A stretch of DNA of 64,000 nt, taken from positions 122,926,231 through 122,990,230 of the forward strand of contig OX578142.1 of the NCBI GenBank assembly GCA_951213105.1, written 5' to 3'. The notes beneath the pieces are model-generated. The model was not told where the DNA came from and did no database searches. It saw only the letters and a list, made by a program, of their open reading frames with translations. Source of the stretch: Amaurobius ferox. Taxonomy: Eukaryota; Arthropoda; Arachnida; Araneae; Amaurobiidae. This document shows, in pieces, positions 45,029 through 55,447 of the stretch; within the stretch, counting starts at the first letter, position 1, and each line of letters opens with the position of its first letter. The position numbers were made by a program, and so were the translations under genes.

Positions 45029-47030
45029 GTTACTTCTTTCTTGCATTTTTACTTCTATTTTTTTCTCTAGCCGCTGACAACCCCTTTCCCCTGCTGCAGT
45101 CACGTTTGCTGTCACCGATCGAGCGCCGATAAGATGCTCTTCTTGTATGTCCTGACAAATATGGATGTTTCTTGCCTTCGGAACCTGTTGATACTATTAA
45201 TTTTGCATTGTATGTTGTTCTTAACGAGGCTATTTTAATTTTATTACTTTAGCATCAATTTGAGTTATACTTAATAAATTTGTTATTTGAATTTGGTAGG
45301 TGCATATCTCCTTTATATTTCCTTTTCTGAAGGTTGTAGTATTTTGAGTTAGAACACTTTTGGGAAGGTAAAGTTGGGATTTTGCCGCCTTATAAAATTT
45401 CTGACAAATAAATAGCGGTCAAATGCATTGAAATGAAATTTGAATTTAATACGTAAAATTAATTTTAAAATTAATATTAAGGTCTTTATCTCTTTTTATA
45501 AGGTTTTAATGCTCAAGTCATGCACTCTTAATATGTAACGTTCTAATCATTCGATTAACACTATGGAACTAGCGCTTATTTTGTCATATAGGGATCTGCT
45601 TGGCTGGTTACAGTTCATTTCTGTCCTTAATCTTCCCATCACTAACCTCTGAAAAAAAAATTGAACTTGTTCCGACAAAGTTTGCATATAAATCTCATTT
45701 TTTTGCACAGAAATCATACTTTTTTGTACACAAATCACACATTTTTGTACATGAATTGATTATGCCTATTTGAAATATCCTAAATACCAAGTTTCCTAAT
45801 TTTGCGCGGAAATGTTAAGCCGTCATCAGCCAAAATTATGGTCTTCTAATAACATTGTCGGAAAATTATTTTCATCTATATCTTATTTCATATGTTGCCC
45901 ACCGAAATCGCTCTTGCGATTAAATGTGTGGAAAATGACCTGAAAGAAATGCTGAGACAATAATTTTATCTCGGTTTCTAAAATTAGAGATAATGGGGAA
46001 AAAGATGTGGTGTGAAGAATATTGGGTAATTGGCTGAATAGAATAATAAACATTACAGAATGTCAATCTACATATGTTTAAACCTCTAAGCACTCTAAGC
46101 ATAAAATCTAACTTATCTAGGCCGCTTCGTTTCTGAAAAATTAGAGACCGGAATTTTATCAGATTTAAATTTGGGAACGGTTTTTGACGTACTGGCTTTT
46201 CAGCTTCATTCTTAGTTAATATACTTACGTATGCCATTAAAAAAAATAAACGGATAATATTTAAATTATGAACTTTTTAATTGTCTCAACTAGCAAACAT
46301 AGCATGCAGGAATTAATTAAAATAATCCCGGTACCGTGAGATAAAAAAATTTGATGTCTTCCATACATGACTTTTACTACAAATTAACAAATTTCTATAT
46401 TGTGGCAAAACAGTAGCATTAATTAGAGTTTACTTATATCTATATCTCGCTGAAAATAAATAACCGATTAAAATGAGCATATCGAATTCCATATTTGATT
46501 GACTCTTTTCAAAGACATCAGATTTTTTGAGTAAAAGTAATTTTCGAATATTTCGAGAATGATCCGTGAGAATTAGTACATGATAATGTCCATTTATTTA
46601 TTTTTAAAAATACTTACAATGCATTTAGTTACGTGATTTAAATATTTTACTATAATTACATCAGAAACGTGCAATATCTGAAGCATTACGTTATCGTAAG
46701 GGATATTTATTCGCTTTAAAAGGAAATTTTACATATAAATTAGCTATTTATTTAAAAATTTTAACAACTTTATCTGTATAAAGTTTTATGGTTTTTGAAA
46801 TAAAAATCTGGAAAACTTTCGAAATAAAACTTTGAAGACTTTACTTTGTTCAAGTTTCCTTACAATTAACAAGCTTCTGATATTTATTCATGATAAATAA
46901 CGCCTACCTTGCATCTAATTTGCTGAATTTATTCATGGAATATAATGTTTTATGCAGAAAAGTTAAATTTCTAATACCCAAAGAACAACAGCTCGTCATA
47001 ATTCTTTAACAATGGAGTCCATTTATTTTT
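45029..47030. other. Unassigned AT-rich DNA
   Basis: Apart from the short repeat at 45681-45757 I see no repeat shared with other parts of the window, and no frame resembling a protein. Frames at 45547-45738 and 45920-46237 on the minus strand are AT-rich and unconvincing. Confidence 0.4.
45681..45757 (+). repeat. Short tandem repeat, about 27-bp unit
   Basis: Three imperfect units of the type aaatcatacttttttgtaca. Non-coding; translated on the minus strand it gives a repeated SVQK/CVQK pattern. Confidence 0.75.
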
Positions 47031-47034
47031 ATTT

Positions 47035-47440
47035 TTTCATTTTAGATCGAAAGTGTGCAATACCTCGAGAACGGCACCGTTAGTAAATTACGTCATTCGC
47101 TTAAAAATAAAAATTTACATGTAACGTGATTTATTAGTGTAATAATTCTTAACATATAATTATTTTTCAAAACTTTTTTTATTTTCGAAAAACTGAGGGT
47201 CTTTCCCTGCCTCGATCTCTTTGATTATCTCGTGATTATTCGTTCGAGAGTTGTAGTCTTCATCGACTCACAGACAGACAGACAGACACAGAGAGATCGT
47301 TGAAAAAGTGGTTGATTCGATATCATCATATCGCCTGCTTTAAACATGTAGATCCGCCAAAGTCGGAAAATAGGATTTTTGACCCCATTACAATGCTCTT
47401 TCCACATATGTTATGTATTGTAGGGGAGAAAAAAAAACGT
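47035..47440 (-). mobile_element. HPN-1 element, strongly diverged fragment
   Basis: In minus-strand order: tacctcgagaacggcac (47060), a TGTC-type microsatellite (47272-47290), gaaaataggatttttgaccc (47366 onward) and a decayed hairpin end (tttccacatatgttatgtat, tgtaggggag, 47398-47428). The pattern is that of HPN-1 but identity is low. Confidence 0.5.
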
Positions 47441-48129
47441 ATGGCCATGAAATTTGGTACATATTTACTTCAGGATCCGGAAAGATGCATCTTGGTGTTA
47501 TTTTTTTAATATTCGAAATTATCTTTTAGCTATCTTATGTTTTAACCCAATTGTTACACAAATGACTTCCTTCGCGACCGTAAATATTATCTCAGAGTCT
47601 ATCTTACCATCGAGAAATTCTTTTAGAAACAAAATTTTGAACGGAATTTATATAATTAATAGAAGGATTTTCGTGAGTTTTTTTAAATGTATATATTTTC
47701 GTTTCCGATTTTTATTTGGCTATACAAAAAAATTGACTGACAATCCCATAGCCATCTTCATGATTCACCAGATGTTTCTTTGAATATTACAGACTACACG
47801 AATCGAAATATTATGTTTCTGCTGTATCCTGTTTATTAATTATGAATTTTTATGTAAAACCTCATAAAATTTTAAGCAGCGTACGTAACAAGTGATAAAA
47901 AAGATCAACCTCCCATCCTTGCAGTGCTTCGTCAAGCGTTGTCTTCGTGAAACATGGATCTGGAACACTGTAGGAAGATCAGGTACGTAGCCGAAACTGA
48001 CGTCATCTGCTTAGGGATTTATTTGGATTACGAGCTGGTACTAGAATCGAAAATTTTATCAGAGGTTGCAAGAATTTTCATTTAGATAACGTGCTGCTGA
48101 TTTTAATCAAAGGAACGTATGCAGTTTAT
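47441..48129. other. Unassigned AT-rich DNA
   Basis: A 109-codon plus-strand frame (47454-47783) is rich in Phe, Ile, Tyr and Arg in the way random AT-rich frames are, and resembles no family I know. Nothing else is apparent. Confidence 0.4.
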
Positions 48130-48405
48130 GTAGTCAATCAAAGAAGCTTATACGGGTGTATCAAAAGAGCATATGCAAAGCTTATTACGTCCACACAGAG
48201 GGTGAATGGCCTATTTGGGGCAAATCAAAGGAGCTTATTTATAACCTTTCAGAATAGCCTATTTACGGCGTATCAAAAGAGCTTATTTTGGACATATCAG
48301 AAATAATTTTTTAGGTAGTATCAAAATAACTTATTTAGGGCTTATCAAAAGAGCTTATGCACCCACGCAGAAAGAAAAACGCTTATTTAGGGCATAATAT
48401 GTTAG
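48130..48405 (+). repeat. Degenerate 20-24 bp repeat (ATCAAAAGAGCTTATTTAGG)
   Basis: About ten imperfect units containing tatcaaaagagcttattt and agggc or tgggg connectors. The frame at 48091-48306 translates them as a series resembling QRSLF and QKSLF, a by-product of the repeat. Units differ by substitution more than by length, so the array is old. Confidence 0.8.
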
Positions 48406-48444
48406 GCCGTAGCGCCCAATGATGGGACAAAGGCATATTACGTA

Positions 48445-49165
48445 TCGGAGCAGCTGTCTAAAGTGTGATTAGGTGCTTCTGCACTCAGTAGGTCCGGGTT
48501 CGATTCCCGCCACTGCCAAAACTTACGCCACGTTCATGCAGAGTACGATCACGTTAAACATGTGGGTTCGTGAGTCCTTCTGAGAGGTTGGTGGTAGGGG
48601 AAGGAGGGTACGGCCTAAATTGGGTGAATAAAAAGAAAGTTATGGAGATTGTCGCGGAGGGCGAAGTAGCCCAGTGGTTAGCGCGCGAGAATTGCACGCG
48701 GTAGGCTCGGGTTCGATTTCCAAAATTGCCGCCGTGTTCACGCGGAGTACGATCACGTGGAATAAACATGTGTGTCTGTAAGTCCTTTCGAGAGGTTGGT
48801 GGTTGGGGAAGGAGGGTACGGTCCCCTTGGGTGCCTCTCCCACTGGGTTCCGGTCTAAATTCGGTGAATAAAAAGAAAGTTATGGAAAATGTCGCGGAGG
48901 GCGAAGTACACCAGTGGTTAGCGCGCGGGAATTTCACTGGGTAGGCCCGGGTTCGATTCCCGCCACTGCCAAAACTGCAGCCGCGTTCACGCGGAGTACG
49001 ATCACGTTAAACATGTGGGATCGTAAGTCCTTCCGAAAGGTTGGTGGTAGGGGAAGGAGGGTACGGTCCCTGTGGATGTCTCCCCCACTGAGTTCCGGTC
49101 TAAATTGGGTGGCACTTCCTGGCCGTCCAAACAGTTACCTTACACCTTCTGGTAAGGTCGCGCCA
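48445..49165 (+). mobile_element. SINE-A head-to-tail trimer
   Basis: Three SINE-A units in the same orientation. Copy 1 runs from about 48445 to 48630 (B box ggttcgattcc at about 48498). Copy 2 starts at gtcgcggagggcgaagtagc (48651) and copy 3 at gtcgcggagggcgaagtaca (48891), a 240-bp period. Copies 1 and 2 end early (ctaaattgggtg, ctaaattcggtg) and are joined to the next head by a shared linker tgaataaaaagaaagttatgg. Only copy 3 has the longer end (cgtccaaacagttaccttac). The B box of copy 2 is intact but the tRNA head is shortened. The frames here are not genes. Confidence 0.87.
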
Positions 49166-49329
49166 GCGAGTGTGCCACGGTTACAATTTTCAAGGGTAGC
49201 GAACAGGCTGGTCGCCAAAGGCGGCTAGTATTATTATACGAGCATGTGCTTGCGTGTGTTTTTTAATTTAAGCGTATGCTCGCGCAACAGGCGACTAAGC
49301 AATTTAATAAATGAATCCTAATCCCTGCT

Positions 49330-49372
49330 CTAAATCCCGGACAACGCCGGGTACAGTTTCTAGTCTTTAATA
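49330..49372 (-). repeat. Repeat boundary with CCCGG hairpin
   Basis: On the minus strand ctagaaactgtacccggcgt followed by tgtccgggattt makes a hairpin (CCCGG with CCGGG). It resembles the start of widespread invertebrate repeats that begin CTAG...ACCCGGC, and echoes the start of T35. Only this end is recognisable. Confidence 0.45.
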
Positions 49373-49389
49373 ATTTTCCAAACAACTCG

Positions 49390-49920
49390 TAATGAAATGT
49401 AGTAACGAGTCAATTCCTCCAAAGAATCAAAAATCTTACCACATTGTCGAACCATACCACGAACGAACGAGCTCCATTATATCTGCGATTGCGTTTCATT
49501 TACGTCCCCATCATTTAATTTCGGCTCCCAATCGTAAAATCTTTAAGGACCCGATTCGACTGTTTCAAGAACAATATTAGTTGCCGAATCCCGGTTTCCG
49601 CCAGGGAGGTCCTCCGGCTCCGCATTTAGCCATTTTATGTGCTGTTAATGGCTGCATTCCCGTAAAGTTTTTCCCCTCCTGGCTGGGGAATTATGGAAGA
49701 TTATTTATTGTATGCGCAGATAACGTGATGTGCGTTCCTTGCCAGCGTGATTAATGGGATGTTCTCGGGCGAGTGCTTGGGTGTGTCGGCTTTTGGTCCA
49801 CTCAGAGCCACGCGAAGTTGTCTGTCAGAGGGCCTGCCCGTGGTGTCAGACCCGCAGGAAGAATGGTGGCCCGACACAATGGGATGAGCGGCCAGAACGC
49901 GGTTGCCCTATCACGATGAG
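49390..49920. other. GC-rich unique stretch, candidate conserved or regulatory DNA
   Basis: This stretch has balanced composition, no shared repeat and no low-complexity sequence, unlike nearly everything else in the window. It includes gccattttatgtgctgttaa, cctggctggggaattatgg, gattatttattgtatgcgca and gccagcgtgattaatggg, with TTAATGG- and TTTATTG-type words of the kind bound by homeodomain proteins. A plus-strand frame (49754-50023) contains CRRLLV-like residues but matches no family I know. It could be a conserved non-coding element, an untranslated exon, or remnant of an unrecognised repeat. Confidence 0.35.
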
Positions 49921-51688
49921 CAGATTTTCAAGAAAAAAAAATATTGGATTTCGCTCAATTATGAAGAAAATATCCTGCTTTATCATTAATTATGTACGTG
50001 GATATAAAACGAAGCAGTCGTAAAACACAAAATAAATATATTTATTCGAAATGCGATTGAGAAGAAAATAGAGCTGGATTTTAACTTTTATGCAACCGTC
50101 AAGGTTGTTATGAAAACAAAAATATAAAATCAATAATAAATAGCGTTCCTAAAACCATTTTATAGAACTACTAGCATATATACCCGGTGATATCCTCCCT
50201 AAATATCTAGTCCATTTCATAACACTACCAAGACCAAAGGAGTGATGAATTAGTTTAACGATGTTATTGGGCTGGTTGCTTGTTCCTCGTTTTCTTCAGA
50301 TCTATACACGTTTATTGACTGAATCTAGACAAACCGTGACTCATCCGTAAAATTGGACCATTACGGCCCCGTTCAAGTCGCATGCTAACGACACCACTTT
50401 AATCTTGCTCCTCTGGACAAAGGGGCATCGACGATGACAATTAGTTTAGTAAAATCCATGAATCAATGAAATTCACGGATGCTTTCGCTGTTTGAGAATT
50501 TGCATCGCGTACTTAAATGTTGAAATGCAGTGTATATGAAACTACGCATGCTTTCTTTTCTGGATAACAGCAACAAGTCTATTGATTTTCAGCAAGATAT
50601 AGTAATAAGAAATTTCTACTTTTATTACGTTTTCCCGCAATATAAAACATTTTTTATCCTGCAGGGAAAGTTATGTGCTGGACTCATCAGATATTTTTTG
50701 TCCAGTATGCCATTCATTATGTCAGCACCTGGCATGATTTTAGCATTCTGGAAGAGTTCTAAAGCTTTAACAGAGAGAATGCACATTAATTATGTATATA
50801 AGCTCAACTTGCTGAAAGTTTGGACTCTATGGAATAGAAAAGTATTCCATATTTTCCTGAAATTAAATCTAATTTTTTCTCTTATTTTTGTCGCCGAAAT
50901 ATTAAAGTGAAATATTCTCCATTTTTGTAATTAATTAGAAAAGAGCCAAATAAATTGCACTGCATCTCATTAGGTAAAATTAATGTTGAAGGCTTAATGT
51001 TTTAATTTGCATTCGTGGGAGCAACATATGTCATTATTGCAAACTAAAATGCATGCAGAATATTTTAATAGAGAAATAATGTCTAAAACACTCCTTCCAT
51101 ACCAAGCAAGCTATTCTCACTCGCTCCACAGAATGAAATGCTTCATTCACAAGGTAGGACGGAATAACACTTGTTTATGTCACTTCTTGGTAGTTAAGAA
51201 AAAAAATCTGATGTGGGCAGTACATGATTTTGTCTACAGGGACAAATTCATTTTTCTTTCATCATCCATTAAATTGAGTTATGTTTAAATGCAGAAACTG
51301 ACACGGGTATTTATTTGAAATTATATCATTTTTGCTGTTTTAGTACAACTTGTGGGGTAAATACATTTATAATTGATTTATTGAAAAAGGTGATACATTT
51401 GTTTTCAAATGCTCCTTACAGAGCTGCGTTGTGAATTAATCTCCAAATTTCTTCATTTTCCTCCTATTTCTTCTTTCTTATTTACTTTACAGTACTACTT
51501 AACGTTACTGTAAAGAAAATTCACATAGCCATTAAAGAGCCTTGAGCAATATTTAAATTCAATTTTTATTTTAGTTATTTGCAGATTTAACTTATTGATA
51601 CAAAAACATGCTTGTTATTAATTACATAATAATCTGTATTGTTTTTTAAACAATGTGAGACTAAGAGAGTGAGATAGATAGATATATA
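49921..51688. other. Unassigned AT-rich DNA with two solo HPN-1 termini
   Basis: The 126-codon plus-strand frame at 50530-50910 has no recognised similarity and includes an HPN-1 terminus (ctgcagggaaagttatgtg, 50660-50693). An inverted solo terminus (tctgatgtgggcagtacatg) is at 51207-51226. The hairpin ends are not apparent. A 93-codon frame at 51007-51288 overlaps the second terminus. Confidence 0.45.
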
Positions 51689-52426
51689 CAGGGTGTTCGT
51701 AAACTGTTTTGACAAAATAAGAGGGGTGATAGTACCCATCAAGACGAACAATATTTACTATGAAACCTAGGGTCGCATTCTACTCTGAGTGTCAGAAAAG
51801 CGTACAGTTAAAGTTGAACTTTCAATATTGAAAATAAGGAGAATTAACGTAATCAAGTTGAAGAATCCCATTTATTTACACCAGAGAAAGACTCAAAGTA
51901 GATGCTCAAAGTGACGGCCAAGGGTGCCGTTGCACAATTCACACCGGTGAATGAACGACTGGCGCACCCTCTCGAAGACACCTGGTGTCGTGTTTATCCT
52001 GCTCTTTGCAACAACGATTTTCGCGATGAGATTTCTACGGAGTCCACAGGCGTCTCACACATCAATGATTTTATGTGCCACCAGAAGTAGAAGTCCAGTG
52101 GGTTGAGATCCAGTGAATGTGGAGTCCAAGCCACAGGTCCACTACTTCCAATCAGCCAATCAGTTGCAACTGTCGCTGCTGCTTCTTGTCATTGGAAATT
52201 TGCATACAGTACATGCTTGACTGTGATGTTCTGAAGATGTGATACGTCTCCTGCACGACAGCTATGTCGTCAAAAGTGGTGACTTGTGCTTATTGGATGT
52301 GTTTCGAAGTTACTCTTTTCTGACACTCAGAGTGAAAAGCTACCCTAGGTTACATAGTAAATATTGTTCGTCTTGATGGGTACTATCACTCCTCTTATTT
52401 TGTCAAAACAGTTTACGAACACCCTG
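51689..52426 (-). mobile_element. Mariner-type element, internally deleted, long inverted repeats
   Basis: 738 bp flanked by TA (51687-51688 and 52427-52428). The ends CAGGGTGTTCGTAAACTG are inverted and the match continues for about 115 bp with few differences (51689-51805 and 52311-52426). On the minus strand the middle encodes the C-terminal part of a Tc1/mariner-superfamily transposase: VAWTPHSLDLNPLDFYFWW-like (about 52080-52140), where the usual catalytic acidic residue lies in the SLDLNPLDF motif, then SLMCETPVDSVEIS and RHQVSSRGCASRSF. The N-terminal and central parts are deleted, so this copy depends on a partner. Confidence 0.85.
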
Positions 52427-52439
52427 TATATATAGATAG

Positions 52440-53127
52440 AGTGAGACCAGCGTGGCGCTTGACATTGGCAGGCCGTAATCAATTAAAAAACAACAACTCT
52501 CTATAGAAACGGGCATTTCGTACTGAATGGAACCTTGTTGGCACATCTTAGTAGTTGCACAGACTCGGAGATTTTTACTGGAAGGAAAACCAGTAGATTT
52601 GCGTCATTTTTTACACTCCCATCTTTGAAAGTTATTACCGGACCTTTTTGGTCCTGTGTTTGAAGCGTCCTGTGTTTGGTCCTATGTTTTTTATTCATCT
52701 TATATTTTAAAATTCGTAGTAAATTGGTACATCGTTTCTTGTTTCTCTTTGGACAAACTTTTTCTAAACTTGGTTTTAGGAAGAAACTCCTTCCTTCAAG
52801 ATCCCCCACCCGAAACTAATTGGTGATGTAAGCCTCTTCATCAGTGAATGTGATTTATGGGTCATTCCTAATTCGATGTAGAATTGTCTTCACATTGCTG
52901 ACGTTATTTCTTCGGGTTGGCGCTGGCCTCCCACAAGATTGCGTTTGAGTTACATTTTTATTTATTGCTCATAAACTAATACCTGACTTAATGTCACTTT
53001 AGATGCCATGTCGTCTGGCCTATTCTTTACCACCCGCTCGTACTCTCGTCTAGCTTTTCCAAATTTATGATAACTTTTTGGGTTCTCTTTTGATTCACAC
53101 ATTTTTCTTTTATTTGGCAAATTTACA
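52440..53127. other. Unassigned DNA with a Lys-rich ORF
   Basis: A 102-codon minus-strand frame (52501-52809) encodes a basic protein starting MGDLEGRSFFLKPSLEKVCP and including an HRTKHRTLQTQDQKGP stretch over a local cctgtgtttggtcctatg duplication. I do not recognise it. The rest is uncharacterised. Confidence 0.35.
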
Positions 53128-53129
53128 TA

Positions 53130-53771
53130 CAGGGTCTTTCAAAAGTCCGTATAAATTTTTAAAAATTCATTAAGAATCGAAAAATCATCGCATTGAGGTA
53201 CGGTTTGTACCATAAGTATTGTTAGGACGAGGTTTTTTTTTTGACGTGAAAAAGTTTTGTAGCTTAAAAATCCCCTATAGGTGGCGCTGAACGCATTGGA
53301 AAGACAAAGAAAATAACTTACTGTACGTGTCAAATCGTGTGGCAAGCCTAAGTAAATCTAATCAGGTGATAGAGCCTTTTCCTTTCTTTAGATTTTTCCT
53401 AAATCGAAATTTTCGCAAAGCATCTGATGTTGATTCTCCGCTCACGTAATACAGCTTCACTAACTAGGCTTTCTCGGTCATAGTTAACATTCTCGCAAAA
53501 TCTTTTTTTGCACAGTTTATTAATGAAGCAAATGAAGGATCTACAGAGCACTATACCTCTTTTATAGCAGCCTCATTTACATACTTCTGGAAGATGTATT
53601 CGGGTAAGCGCCACCTATAGGTGATTTTTTAAATTACAAAATTTTTTTACGTCACCCCCCCCCCCCCCCCCCCGTCCTGGCAATACTTATGGAACAAACC
53701 GTATCTCAATGCGATCATTTTTCGATTTTTAATGAATTTTTAAAGTTTATACGGACTTTTGAAAGGCCCTG
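53130..53771. mobile_element. Mariner-type MITE, 642 bp, inverted repeats of about 165 bp
   Basis: Flanked by TA (53128-53129 and 53772-53773). The ends CAGGGTCTTTCAAAAGTCCG and, in reverse, CAGGGCCTTTCAAAAGTCCG are inverted, and the match continues to about 53294 and back to about 53605, including tcgaaaaat, cgcattgag, tacggtttgt and tataggtggcgct. No transposase is encoded in the 310-bp centre. TA target duplication and long inverted repeats fit the Tc1/mariner superfamily. Confidence 0.88.
53655..53673 (+). repeat. Poly-C run of 19 in the right inverted repeat
   Basis: Nineteen consecutive C between gtca and gtcctgg. The left inverted repeat has cgaggttttttttttgacg at the matching place, so a T/G boundary became a homopolymer in one arm. 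G-quartet formation on the minus strand is possible. Sequencing or polishing may misjudge the exact count. Confidence 0.95.
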
Positions 53772-53789
53772 TATTTTAAAATATCGCGA

Positions 53790-54685
53790 GCTCCTGAAAG
53801 TTCTAAAATAATTCAAATATCTCGAGAACAGTTTGTCCTAGATTAATGGAGTTGGTCTTATTCGTTTCGTCGCTAATATTTAGCCTTTTATTTAAGATTA
53901 TGGCAATTTTTCTTGCCATTTTATAAAATCAGCTAGTTCTATTTTTCGAATCGTGCCAAAATTTAATCAGCACCAGAATCATCTACAAGTGACTTACCTA
54001 CTAAATTTAGAGAAATATCATAGAAAAGAAATAGAACCTGATTTCTTGGGGAAATGTCCCGAAAAATCATTAACATTAGAAATGAAAGATTAAATGTTCC
54101 TAAATATATTAATTAAATGCTTGTTTTGTATGTAATTTTTGACATCAAAACAAATAAAACCAACCCCATTACTCGAAGATGGATCATTTTCGAGATCTTT
54201 AATCTTGTTTTTGGAATTTTGAGGAACTGAAGATGTTTTTCACTGTACATAAAAAATTATTTATAAAAAAAGTTCTTAAACCTCGGTAAGTTAGTCACTC
54301 AGGCTGATTGCTTGTTGGTCACCCTGGTACTGATTAGATTTTGGTACGATTTGGAAAAAACATAACCTGCCTTTTTTTGCAAAATGGCAAGCAAAAATTG
54401 ACAAAATTCTAAAATAAAACAGTACGTATGCTGAAATATATCCATTAAATGTTTGTTTAATACGTAATTTTTAACGAAGAAAAGAATAAGACCAACACCA
54501 TTATACTAGGACTAGTCGTTCTCAAGATATTTTAGTTTTTTCGTATTTTCTCTGCGCCACCTTTGGAAATAAGTCCAGTTATCAAATGAGAGCGAAAATT
54601 GAATTAAAAGTGAATTAAACTTAATTAAAATAAAAAGAATGTGTATATAAGTGTGCAGGGAAAGTCATGTACTGCCCACACCAGA
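53790..54685 (+). mobile_element. HPN-1a element I, with an inverted front
   Basis: 54010-54685 is an HPN-1a body ending TGTACTGCCCACACCAGA. The preceding 53790-54010 is HPN-1 sequence in the opposite orientation (tctcgagaacagtttgtcc, ggagttggtcttattcg), so the left part is inverted relative to the right and the element lacks its own hairpin end. Confidence 0.6.
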
Positions 54686-55447
54686 TTTTTACTTTCCCTG
54701 CAATACATGGTAACGTATAAGGAAAGTATTGGAATCATGCCAAAATCGCAACTCGAGTTTTAGACGGATCTACACGTTTTGAGACCTCTAGAATACGAAA
54801 AACTATTTTTAGCGTGACGTTTGTGTGTGAGTTTGTGTCTCTGTCTGTCTGTCTGTGCAATGTATGTATCCACTCTAACTCAAGAACTAATGGACTGAAT
54901 TTCATAAAATTTGGTAGGTAAGTCACTTGGGTGTGATCCTGGTGCTGATTGGTTTTTAGTACGATTGGAAATAAACGAATCCGCCTTTTTTGCGAAATGG
55001 TCCGCAAAAACTGCTATATCCACGCTAACTGAAAAACTAATGGACGGAATTTCACAAAATTCGGTAGATAAGTCGCCTGTGGATAACTCTGGTGCTGATT
55101 AGATTTTGGTACGATTCATAAAAAAATAACCTGCCTTTTTTTGCAAAATGGCCCGCAAAAATCGTCAAAATCTACAATAAAAAACTACGTATGCTCAAAT
55201 ATATCCATTAAATGATTGTTTTATACGTAATTTTTAATGAAGAAAAGAATAAGATCAACCCCATTACACTAGAATCAGCCGATCTCGAGATATTTTAGAT
55301 ATTTTGTATTTTCTCTACGCCATCTTTGAAAATAAGTCCAGTTATCAAATGAGAACAAAAATTAAATTAAAAGGGAATTAAATTTAATTAAATAAAGAAT
55401 ACCTTGATATAAGTCTGCAGGGAAAGTTATGTGCTGCCCGCATAAAA
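54686..55447 (+). mobile_element. HPN-1a element II, head-to-tail with element I
   Basis: Begins TTTTTACTTTCCCTGCAATA directly after the CAGA of element I, with the hairpin partner cgtataaggaaagta, and ends CTGCAGGGAAAGTTATGTG plus CTGCCCGCATAAAA. 762 bp. The junction has no intervening host DNA. Confidence 0.75.

Noticed and set aside
50530..50910. 126-codon plus-strand frame as a gene
   Set aside because: It contains a solo HPN-1 terminus, has AT-driven residue composition and resembles no family.
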